From IMG/VR virus record IMGVR_UViG_3300031673_007569, positions 1 to 27,740 of that record: DNA of 27,740 bases. The stretch is one strand, 5' to 3'. Origin of the DNA: a virus. The notes beneath the pieces were generated by a model. The model ran no database searches. It was given only the letters and a program-made list of their open reading frames with translations, and was not told where the DNA came from. Shown piece by piece: positions 7,657 to 13,054 of this stretch (the first letter of the stretch is position 1; each line of letters opens with the position of its first letter). The position numbers and the translations under genes were made by a program.

Positions 7657-7934
7657 TGCACAAGCCACTTGAACTAACTGTAGATCATCACCGATTGCGG
7701 GGGGTGTTTGTCGGCCATGATGATGATTACCAGACTGAAAAGGCGGAGCGTGACTATATGCCGGTCGAGCTGGGTAGTTGCCGTGTCGAGGCGCGAGGCG
7801 CCGCCGACCCGGACGAGTTAGTCTCAGTATTGCTCAGCTTGCATCGGTCAGAGTGGTTGCGACTCCAGCAACGCCTGGTGAAGAGTCGAACCCTGCAACT
7901 TACCATTACTGGGCTAGGAAGGAAGCGACCATGA
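7656..7934 (+). CDS. Small protein of unknown function, 92 aa
   Basis: MHKPLELTVDHHRLRGVFVG with a C-terminal LVKSRTLQLTITGLGRKRP. ATG 7656 lies six bases after GAGAGGAG and overlaps the previous TGA. A GTG one codon earlier is also in frame but is less well spaced. No recognisable domain. Confidence 0.55.
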   Translation: MHKPLELTVDHHRLRGVFVGHDDDYQTEKAERDYMPVELGSCRVEARGAADPDELVSVLLSLHRSEWLRLQQRLVKSRTLQLTITGLGRKRP

Positions 7935-8227
7935 CCGCTGAGGGGCGATTGGATGCGTTGGCGCTCGAATACGCCGCTGTGTTCTACGCTACGCGCGACC
8001 GGGCATTGATGCCGTCTTCGGAGTGGGCCCTGTGCCTGACCGCTGCGCTGCGGACGTATCAGCACTTCGGCCTCGACCCCGAACACCCGCCGGAGCCGGA
8101 CGCGGTGGGGAAGGCGAGGGAGTGTCTAATACGCGCCGAGCGGAGGCCCCCGAATGACGCGGCAGAGGCGTGGAGGTATGAGGTTGCCTCTGCACTCCGC
8201 GCCCTGGGAGGCGACCATGAAGGCTGA
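7931..8227 (+). CDS. Small helical protein, function unknown
   Basis: A 98-residue protein, MTAEGRLDALALEYAAVFYA, ending VASALRALGGDHEG. The ATG overlaps the previous stop as ATGA. The C-terminal LRALGGD is encoded by a 13-base sequence, GCGCCCTGGGAGG, that also ends the next two genes and supplies their ribosome-binding sites. Confidence 0.55.
   Translation: MTAEGRLDALALEYAAVFYATRDRALMPSSEWALCLTAALRTYQHFGLDPEHPPEPDAVGKARECLIRAERRPPNDAAEAWRYEVASALRALGGDHEG
8199..8211 (+). repeat. Junction repeat GCGCCCTGGGAGG, copy 1 of 3
   Basis: Identical 13-mers lie at 8199-8211, 8431-8443 and 9146-9158, each just before a gene start. Each contains the GGGAGG ribosome-binding site and encodes R/S-A-L-G-G at the end of the upstream protein. 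Copies 1 and 2 extend to 15 identical bases. Confidence 0.8.
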
Positions 8228-8450
8228 TAACCCGGTAGGGTGTGATCAATGCGGTGGGTTCGTGGACAGCCAGGAGTTCCACGGGTATACCCTGCATGTC
8301 TGCGTGAGTTGCGGAGCGACCATCGACTCTCGCATGGCAGATTACCATAAGCGGATTGAGCGAGGGCAGGCAAAGCACGCTTCCTTGATGGCTGAGGGTA
8401 CAGCGGCATGGAAGCGTCTGCGCGACCGCCGCGCCCTGGGAGGTGGCTAA
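8217..8450 (+). CDS. Small zinc-ribbon protein, 77 aa
   Basis: MKADNPVGCDQCGGFVDSQ followed by LHVCVSCGATIDSRM gives a compact CxxC...CxxC zinc ribbon (residues 9-32), then a basic helix KRIERGQAKHASLM. The ATG at 8217 follows GGGAGG by five bases. Such small ribbons are frequent in phage early regions; function unknown. Confidence 0.6.
   Translation: MKADNPVGCDQCGGFVDSQEFHGYTLHVCVSCGATIDSRMADYHKRIERGQAKHASLMAEGTAAWKRLRDRRALGGG
8431..8443 (+). repeat. Junction repeat GCGCCCTGGGAGG, copy 2 of 3
   Basis: Second identical copy. It encodes the RALGG end of the zinc-ribbon protein and carries the ribosome-binding site for the nuclease-like gene starting at 8455. Confidence 0.8.
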
Positions 8451-8454
8451 GCGC

Positions 8455-9165
8455 ATGACGCACGCCGCCTTGGTAGATACGCTTGCCGCGCACCTCTGGC
8501 AACCGACGCGCCTCGTCTGGACGGGCGTAGCAATCGGCTCCGTCATGCTCCAATGCGGTTGCCCGGTGCCCGACGTGCTGACGGCGCAGAAGAGTTACAC
8601 GAATCCGAAGCTCACGGCCTATGAGGTGAAGGTGAGCCGCGCGGACTTCCTGAGCGATATGCGGAGTGGCAAGTGGCTGCGATACCGGGAGGTCACGAAT
8701 CGCGTATTGTTCGCGGTGCCGAAGGGGGTCGTTGAGTCGAAGGAGATTCCGCCCGAGGCGGGGCTGATTGTGTGGAACCCGGAGCGCAAGGCGTGGCGAT
8801 GCCTGCGGGCTGGTCGACTCGCCCAGGTTGACCTCGCGGCCTTCGAGTGGCAGAGCCTTCTCTTTGCGCAGCCGTGGGATGGGAAAGGCCCCCGCGACTT
8901 GCGGTATCGTCGCTTGGGGATGGACGAGTACGACCTGGAAGATATTGCCAAGCAGCAAGGAAAGGCCCTCGCCAAGGTTGCTGCACGCCTCGGGGAGGAG
9001 AGAAGGGAACACACGCTGCTGGGAATTCTGCGCGAGCATTTCGGAGGGGAACTGCCTAGCGCGTGGGCCCTTCAGGATGCGCTCAAGAAGGCGCGGGACG
9101 AACACCTGCGTGAGGAGATCGGGCGCGCGATGCATATGCTTCAGAGCGCCCTGGGAGGTGAGTAG
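8455..9165 (+). CDS. PD-(D/E)XK nuclease-like protein, MmcB-like
   Basis: In this 236-residue protein the region PVPDVLTAQKSY (37-48) then LTAYEVKVSRADFLSDMRSG (53-72) resembles the catalytic core of PD-(D/E)XK nucleases, with Asp40 and the Glu57-x-Lys59 pair in the right order. The continuation KWLRYREVTNRVLFAVPKG and GLIVWNPERKA fits the MmcB family of DNA-repair nuclease-like proteins. The C-terminal third is helical and charged. ATG 8455 is preferred to the in-frame GTG 8443, because the GGGAGG at 8438-8443 would otherwise overlap the start codon. Involvement in phage recombination or repair is inference. Confidence 0.7.
   Translation: MTHAALVDTLAAHLWQPTRLVWTGVAIGSVMLQCGCPVPDVLTAQKSYTNPKLTAYEVKVSRADFLSDMRSGKWLRYREVTNRVLFAVPKGVVESKEIPPEAGLIVWNPERKAWRCLRAGRLAQVDLAAFEWQSLLFAQPWDGKGPRDLRYRRLGMDEYDLEDIAKQQGKALAKVAARLGEERREHTLLGILREHFGGELPSAWALQDALKKARDEHLREEIGRAMHMLQSALGGE
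9146..9158 (+). repeat. Junction repeat GCGCCCTGGGAGG, copy 3 of 3
   Basis: Third identical copy, at the end of the MmcB-like gene (SALGGE). Its GGAGG is the ribosome-binding site, eight bases before ATG 9167. Confidence 0.8.
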
Positions 9166-9166
9166 G

Positions 9167-9874
9167 ATGGCACTACACGAAGGCTGGTGGATGTTGAACC
9201 GCGGCGACGGCTGGTGTATGCCGCCGGGAACCACGTGGGGCACGGATGGAACTTGGGCATACCGAGATGCCCACGGACTGAGCAATGAAGAGATGGTGGC
9301 GCATGGCTTTGACGACTACCTGCGGTCCATCGGGGCCGTTCCCGTCGCCGAAATGTGCGCCCGCGTCGAGGCCGCGGAGAAGAAGTTGGCCGATGTGATG
9401 GCAAAGAGTGCTGAACTCTATGAGGAGGGGAAGAGGATAGCACACGCGTCAGAGGCCATCGTGAGGCGCGCCGAGGCCGCGGAGCAGCGGGTGGCTGAGT
9501 TAGAGGCGCGAGAGCAGGCACACATCGGCGAGATCGAGGCGGTCCGCATGGTCTGGCAGGATTATGCCTTGGCGCCGGATACCGACCTGACTCCAGACGC
9601 TCAGAGATTCAAGCGGCAACTGCGCGAGATCGTGGGCATAGACGCCGCGGAGCAGCGCGCCGAGAAGTGGCGGGGGTTGGCAGGCGGATTCCGTCAACTG
9701 ACGCCCGATATTGTTCGACGACTCAAGGAGGTGATGCGGTCCGTTGCGGATGGCGACCGAGATGGGATGGAGTCGCATCTCAACGAGGCCGAGTCTATAG
9801 CGGAGAAATTGGACGCGCTACTTGCCGACTACGACGCGGCGGCGAAGGCCGAGAAGGAGCAAGCGCATGAGTGA
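9167..9874 (+). CDS. Coiled-coil protein, function unknown
   Basis: In this 235-residue protein the N-terminal 60 residues are Trp/Gly-rich (MALHEGWWMLNRGDGWCMPP). From about 65 a long predicted coiled coil follows, with Ala/Glu heptads (CARVEAAEKKLADVMAKSAE, AIVRRAEAAEQRVAELEARE). The segment DAAEQRAEKWRGLAGG and the C-terminus LLADYDAAAKAEKEQAHE recur in altered form in the next protein (EAAEQRADKWWGIAEQL; ILDDYRAAVKAEEVKG), so the two share a duplicated C-terminal module. No family assigned. Confidence 0.65.
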   Translation: MALHEGWWMLNRGDGWCMPPGTTWGTDGTWAYRDAHGLSNEEMVAHGFDDYLRSIGAVPVAEMCARVEAAEKKLADVMAKSAELYEEGKRIAHASEAIVRRAEAAEQRVAELEAREQAHIGEIEAVRMVWQDYALAPDTDLTPDAQRFKRQLREIVGIDAAEQRAEKWRGLAGGFRQLTPDIVRRLKEVMRSVADGDRDGMESHLNEAESIAEKLDALLADYDAAAKAEKEQAHE

Positions 9875-10256
9875 GAGTGAGATGGAGGGGTGTCCGCACA
9901 TAAAGACGCCAGAGAGAGGCGGAACATCGGCAGATTGTACCCTGATGCGAGAGCAGGACGTTCCGGTTCAACCAGATGGCGGAGTCAAACGAAGTGACAT
10001 GCAGTTGTTATGGTGTCATATGTGGCCCGGCTACCACAAAGACCAGTATGATCGTTGTTGGCGCTACCAGCGCGCCGGACGCGAGGCCGCGGAGCAACGC
10101 GCCGACAAGTGGTGGGGGATTGCGGAGCAATTGGCAGCGCCGCTGGGTAGATATGCCGCGACCAGACGGGATTTAGGCGTCGCGAGGGATATCAGTTCCG
10201 AGATTATCCTTGACGACTACCGCGCGGCGGTGAAGGCCGAGGAGGTGAAGGGGTGA
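9867..10256 (+). CDS. Small protein sharing a C-terminal module with its upstream neighbour
   Basis: The 129-residue protein begins MSESEMEGCPHIKTPERGGT. Its N-terminal half holds several Cys and His residues (CPHIKT, DCTLM, LLWCHMWPGYH, YDRCW) that might bind metal. The C-terminal half repeats the module of the upstream protein. AAGGAG lies seven bases before ATG 9867, and the start overlaps the previous gene by eight bases. Function unknown. Confidence 0.6.
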   Translation: MSESEMEGCPHIKTPERGGTSADCTLMREQDVPVQPDGGVKRSDMQLLWCHMWPGYHKDQYDRCWRYQRAGREAAEQRADKWWGIAEQLAAPLGRYAATRRDLGVARDISSEIILDDYRAAVKAEEVKG

Positions 10257-10606
10257 ACACTTCCCGCAAGGGCGATCGCCTCGCCCTCCACGTCAAGCAA
10301 CAGGCAGAGGAGCGCGGCCTCCCCGTCCTCAAGGTGCGGGCGTCCGGCCATATGGGTGACCGGGGCGGCATTCCCGCCGATCTCATAGTCTGTGGCATCC
10401 CGCTTGAGTGCAAAAATTATGCCCGCGGGCTCTCCAGCGGGGCCATCGCGGATATTCTCTCTGAGGGTAACGCCCACGCAGTAGTCCACAAATGCGCTCG
10501 CGGGGCCGTGCTGATTACGTTCGACTTGGGGGACGCGTTCGATATGCTGAAGCGGGGGGAATTGGCTGAAGCACCACAAACCGCAGAGAGGACGGAGAGG
10601 ACATGA
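10253..10606 (+). CDS. Holliday-junction-resolvase-like / PD-(D/E)XK phage endonuclease
   Basis: The 117-residue protein begins MNTSRKGDRLALHVKQQAEE, has SGHMGDRGGIPADLIVCG (31-48) and then IPLECKNYARG (49-59). The pattern Gly-x-Arg/Asp ... ADL ... E-C-K (Asp43, Glu52, Lys54) matches the small PD-(D/E)XK fold of archaeal-type Holliday-junction resolvases and phage relatives. The GTG start overlaps the preceding stop (GTGA), with AGGAGG about nine bases upstream. A role in resolving branched phage DNA before packaging is inferred from fold and position. Confidence 0.7.
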   Translation: MNTSRKGDRLALHVKQQAEERGLPVLKVRASGHMGDRGGIPADLIVCGIPLECKNYARGLSSGAIADILSEGNAHAVVHKCARGAVLITFDLGDAFDMLKRGELAEAPQTAERTERT

Positions 10607-10908
10607 CTCAGACGATTGTCGGGACGCGACCGCAGACGGTGACTGAGCCAAAGACGGTTGAAGAGTTGGACGCGCAGGTCAAGGACTTGCGGACACAGCG
10701 ACGGGCGCTCAAGCAGGCGGAGGACCAGCGGGAGGTGCTGCTGCCGCAGATCGAGAAGCGGGTGGATCGACTCGGGCGCGAACGACTGGACATTCAGGAT
10801 GCATTGCATGAAGCGGAGAAGGCCCTCGACGACATCAGGGCTGGCAGACTCACCGACTACCGCGTGCGGGCCCCGCGGAAACCGAAGAAGCCCGTTGCCA
10901 CACCATAA
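10603..10908 (+). CDS. Small coiled-coil protein, 101 aa
   Basis: MTQTIVGTRPQTVTEPKTVE then a long charged helix (ELDAQVKDLRTQRRALKQAE through RLDIQDALHEAEKALDDIRA) with heptad spacing, and a basic, Pro-rich tail RAPRKPKKPVATP. ATGA overlap with the upstream gene. No function recognised. Confidence 0.6.
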   Translation: MTQTIVGTRPQTVTEPKTVEELDAQVKDLRTQRRALKQAEDQREVLLPQIEKRVDRLGRERLDIQDALHEAEKALDDIRAGRLTDYRVRAPRKPKKPVATP

Positions 10909-10947
10909 ACCACCATATCCCAGTCAGGACGGGGCAAAGGGGCAACC

Positions 10948-11496
10948 ATGCCAGTCCCACCAGACAAGCCAGAAGAGTGCCTGCACCACGCCTATGCCTT
11001 CGTTCGTTCGTGTAAGAAGACGTATGGGCTGAGGACGGATGAGGTCGAGGACGCGGCGGGGGAGTTGACTGCCTACATGATTTCCATAGCCCTGCCGCAC
11101 CTTGACCGGACGAGAACGCTCGCGGCCCAACGCAGATGGTGGCATCGGACCGTGCGTGGGGAGTTCATGCACTGGCTGCGGGATCGGCGGAACCTGATAC
11201 GCATACCGGGGCTAAGATGGGAGCGAGGCGACATTCCTGCCTACTCCGTCATCGTTCCGCAGGAGCAGTTGGCGGCAGTCGGATCGGCGGTTCTGGACGG
11301 CTGGGAGGACCGGGTCTGCGATATCGTGGATTTGCAGGCCTGCCTGAAGCGTGCGGGACTGACGGCGGAGGAGAAGGAATGCTTGAGCCGGTCGGTACTC
11401 GATGGCAATCCGCCAGACGGCATGACTCGGCAGCACTGGTACTACATGACGGGCAAGGCGCGGAAGAAACTGCGGGAAGCGAGGAACAACCCATGA
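10948..11496 (+). CDS. Sigma-70-like phage transcription regulator
   Basis: In this 182-residue protein the N-terminal part (HHAYAFVRSCKKTYGLRTDE then VEDAAGELTAYMISIA) and the following RWWHRTVRGEFMHWLRDRRN resemble a sigma region 2 layout. The C-terminal LQACLKRAGLTAEEKECLSR and MTRQHWYYMTGKARKKLREA resemble a region-4 helix-turn-helix. No strong identity to a named sigma factor can be claimed. It lies at the end of the early module, just before the non-coding array and terminase genes, where a late-gene activator would be expected. No clear ribosome-binding site is seen in the 39-base gap upstream (10909-10947), the largest gap in this half. Confidence 0.55.
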   Translation: MPVPPDKPEECLHHAYAFVRSCKKTYGLRTDEVEDAAGELTAYMISIALPHLDRTRTLAAQRRWWHRTVRGEFMHWLRDRRNLIRIPGLRWERGDIPAYSVIVPQEQLAAVGSAVLDGWEDRVCDIVDLQACLKRAGLTAEEKECLSRSVLDGNPPDGMTRQHWYYMTGKARKKLREARNNP

Positions 11497-12239
11497 ATCG
11501 AGAAGCAGTAAGAGTCCTAGTCGAGACGTACTATGACATCCAAGACCTGAGAATCCGCACGCAGAACCGTATCCGGGCGGCCCATGATAGGGGCGTACTG
11601 GAAGAGGCCTGGGTCCAGAAGTTGCACGACCGCGTTGACGTGAAGATGCGGATGCAGGAGGATGCCGTCAAGCGCATGATTCAGGCGGAAATCAAGCACG
11701 AACCGTTGTGGGTGAAGTGGCTGCAGGGCGTCAAGGGCATCGGACCCTGCGTCGCGGGCGGCCTTCTGTCCTGGGCGGGCGACTGCTCGCAATTCACCAA
11801 CGTGAGCAAGCTGTGGGCCTATTCGGGCCTGCACGTCGTAGACGGGGCCGCGCCGAAGCGCAAGAAGGGAGAGAAAGCGAACTGGAATCCCCGCCTACGG
11901 ACGCTGGCCTGGAAGGCTGCGAAGTCCTTCGTGATGGTGGGGAACGGCTACCGGGAACTCTACGAGCAGGAGAAGGTGCGCCTGCGTAGGTTACACCCAG
12001 AACCGGAGAGTTGGGACCCGCCGCGGTACATGAAGAAGGAGGACGACAACGGCAAGAAGGTCGAGATCATGCACTTCAGCGACGGGCATGTTGACGCGAT
12101 GGCCCGGCGGAAGGTGGCCAAGGTGTTCTTTGCCCACTACTGGCAGATGGCGCGGGAGTCGGCAGGGCTGGATACACGCTCGCCCTGGGTGATTGAACAC
12201 GGCGGTCACCAGACGGAGATCCCGGTGGTGATGGACTGA
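11493..12239 (+). CDS. Orphan IS110/IS116-type C-terminal (Transposase_20-like) helix-hairpin-helix protein
   Basis: In this 248-residue protein residues 74-113 (VKWLQGVKGIGPCVAGGLLS, then WAGDCSQFTNVSKLWAYSGL) match the helix-hairpin-helix opening of the IS110-family C-terminal domain. The following NPRLRTLAWKAAKSFVMVG resembles its NxxLR helix. The N-terminal RuvC-like DEDD domain of those transposases is absent; residues 1-70 are instead helical and charged. The Ser-Gly expected to carry the nucleophile after GL appears by eye to be Asp-Gly (VVDGAAPKRKKG), so transposition is unlikely. The ATG overlaps the preceding stop. The stop codon TGA is the first part of the repeat array that follows. 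A DNA- or RNA-structure-binding role is inference. Confidence 0.65.
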   Translation: MNREAVRVLVETYYDIQDLRIRTQNRIRAAHDRGVLEEAWVQKLHDRVDVKMRMQEDAVKRMIQAEIKHEPLWVKWLQGVKGIGPCVAGGLLSWAGDCSQFTNVSKLWAYSGLHVVDGAAPKRKKGEKANWNPRLRTLAWKAAKSFVMVGNGYRELYEQEKVRLRRLHPEPESWDPPRYMKKEDDNGKKVEIMHFSDGHVDAMARRKVAKVFFAHYWQMARESAGLDTRSPWVIEHGGHQTEIPVVMD

Positions 12240-12270
12240 GCCAAAGGACCCGTGCATTCCGAGTTCATTC

Positions 12271-12531
12271 TGCGAGTCATGCCCTTTTTGAGACCCAGGT
12301 GTGGTATGCGAGCCATTCGCGCTCTGAGACCCAAGCGAAGTATGCGAGCCAATTCGGCAATGAGAACCATGGCGGTCCTGCGAGCCAGGCAACACCTGAG
12401 GCCCATTCCAGCGTTGCGAGCCACATTGACGGTGAGAACCATGTTCAGACTGCGAGCCACGAATGAGGTGAGAACCAATCGGCAATTGCGAGCCATGGCA
12501 TAATTGAGGCCCACAAATGGTATGCGAGCCA
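12271..12531 (+). repeat. 18-bp-period array: alternating 9-mers TGCGAGCCA / TGAGRMCCA with variable 9-nt spacers
   Basis: Fifteen constant 9-mers occur exactly every 18 bases, from 12271 to 12523. Type A is TGCGAGCCA at 12307, 12343, 12379, 12415, 12451, 12487 and 12523, with TGCGAGTCA at 12271. Type B alternates strictly with it: TGAGACCCA (12289, 12325), TGAGAACCA (12361, 12433, 12469) and TGAGGCCCA (12397, 12505). The 14 spacers are all nine bases and all different; examples are tgccctttt, ggtgtggta, ttcgcgctc, cattgacgg and caaatggta. Decayed units seem to precede it: TGAGCCA at 12237, which contains the upstream stop codon, and TGCATTCCG at 12253, each followed by nine bases. Identical A blocks beside fully divergent spacers argue for constraint at the DNA or RNA level rather than recent tandem duplication. 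Confidence 0.92.
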
Positions 12532-12694
12532 ATCTCGGAGCGGACATAAAAAGCGATGCCGTGCCTGCGGTTACGACTTGAATTACGGCATAATACCAGA
12601 TGGCTAGAGTCGCATGAGTACGGCGTGAATCCGGCCCTTGGCCATATAACCCACCGTCGTTCCAAGTGAACGGGGGCCCGCCCAAGGGCAGATA

Positions 12695-12714
12695 GCTGGC
12701 GACGCGTCGCCGGC
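12695..12714. other. 20-base near-perfect palindrome
   Basis: The core GGCGACGCGTCGCC (12698-12711) is a perfect 14-base palindrome; with flanks it extends to GCTGGCGACGCGTCGCCGGC with a single G-T wobble. It could bind a dimeric protein, act as a nicking dyad as in cos sites, or form an RNA hairpin with a CGCG loop. Nothing in the sequence decides between these. Confidence 0.7.
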
Positions 12715-12741
12715 AACTGCGGTCTGTTTCGGTCTGATCAA

Positions 12742-12776
12742 CCGGGCCAGACCCCAGGGGCCGGCTTTCGCTTTTT
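12742..12776 (+). terminator. Possible intrinsic terminator at the end of the early transcript
   Basis: CCGGGCC (12742-12748) can pair with GGCCGG (12759-12764) with one bulged G, followed by CTTTCGCTTTTT, a broken T-rich tract. The stem is short with a bulge, so this is a moderate candidate. The segment GGGGCC (12757-12762) can also pair with GGCCCC at 12777-12782, giving an alternative fold that competes with the large stem-loop downstream. Confidence 0.35.
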
Positions 12777-12829
12777 GGCCCCCATGTGGGGCGGTAGCTG
12801 CGTAGCAGCCTCCGTCCCCTATGGGGCCC
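12777..12829 (+). other. Long stem-loop with 25-nt arms, directly upstream of the terminase operon
   Basis: The arms 12777-12801 and 12805-12829 enclose a three-base GTA loop. Pairing position by position gives 21 of 25 pairs (19 Watson-Crick and two G-T), with mismatches at 12779/12827, 12787/12819, 12795/12811 and 12796/12810. The inner stem is GCTGC-GTA-GCAGC and the outer stem is CCCCAT/ATGGGG plus GG/CC. There is no T tract after it, so it is not a standard terminator. It ends ten bases before ATG 12840 and could sequester or set up translation of the first packaging gene, or form part of a packaging site. Confidence 0.8.
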
Positions 12830-12839
12830 GGAGAGAGCA

Positions 12840-13034
12840 ATGAGGATTCGGGACGAGGACGGCGCCTTGAGGCTCGCGGCGGCTATCGTCAACCAAGCCC
12901 GCAAGGACCTGCGAGGGAAGGGCCCAGTCGAACGGGAGAACTCTCGCGAATTCTTCCATGGGGAGTTGTTTACCACCATGTGCGAAGCCTGTGACCGTAA
13001 ACCCGAAGACGCGCGAAGGGCGCTGGGGCTGTGA
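12840..13034 (+). CDS. Small protein upstream of terminase, 64 aa
   Basis: MRIRDEDGALRLAAAIVNQA, ending CEACDRKPEDARRALGL. The ATG follows GGAGAG by about four bases, right after the large stem-loop. It is mainly helical with one CEAC pair. It may be an accessory of the packaging machinery by position; no family recognised. Confidence 0.6.
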   Translation: MRIRDEDGALRLAAAIVNQARKDLRGKGPVERENSREFFHGELFTTMCEACDRKPEDARRALGL

Positions 13035-13054
13035 TATGAGCGTGACTCTCTCCC

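Larger units (their letters stand above)
12240..12839 (+). other. 600-base intergenic region: repeat array plus structured segment, no convincing gene
   Basis: This is the only long gap in the gene chain. It divides into the 18-bp-period array (12271-12531, with decayed units from 12237) and about 300 bases of GC-rich, dyad-rich sequence. The latter includes ATGCCGT / ACGGCAT arms (12556-12562, 12585-12591), a palindrome (12695-12714), repeated GGTCTG (12721, 12731) with a CAGACC partner (12748-12753), a possible terminator (12742-12776) and a large stem-loop (12777-12829). No convincing sigma-70 promoter was found by eye. Its position between the early genes and terminase is where cos/pac sites, origins or late promoters are often found. 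Confidence 0.8.

Noticed and set aside
8059-9285. Long minus-strand open frame (408 codons)
   Set aside because: It is antisense to four well-supported + strand genes with ribosome-binding sites and zinc-ribbon, PD-(D/E)XK and coiled-coil features. Its own translation shows no domain, and such frames are expected in GC-rich DNA.
12252-12503. Plus-strand frame through the array giving (M/L/V)R(A/P/T)xxx repeats, 83 codons from GTG
   Set aside because: No ribosome-binding site, ends inside a spacer, composition dictated by the repeat, and no recognisable domain outside it.
12271-12531. Canonical CRISPR array
   Set aside because: Repeats are 9 bases and spacers 9 bases, two alternating repeat types, and no cas gene nearby; far outside known CRISPR dimensions.
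11991-12716. Minus-strand frame through the array giving GSH/GSQ-xxx hexapeptide repeats
   Set aside because: Any 18-base repeat without stops gives six-residue repeats in several frames, and two minus frames are open. Most differences between A and B blocks are synonymous here, which is intriguing, but the frame's flanks look non-coding and it overlaps the IS110-like gene by about 250 bases. Not called as a gene.
11493-12839. Complete IS110-family insertion sequence
   Set aside because: The catalytic DEDD domain and the apparent nucleophilic Ser are missing, no element ends are visible, and the gene is in the phage operon with an ATGA overlap.
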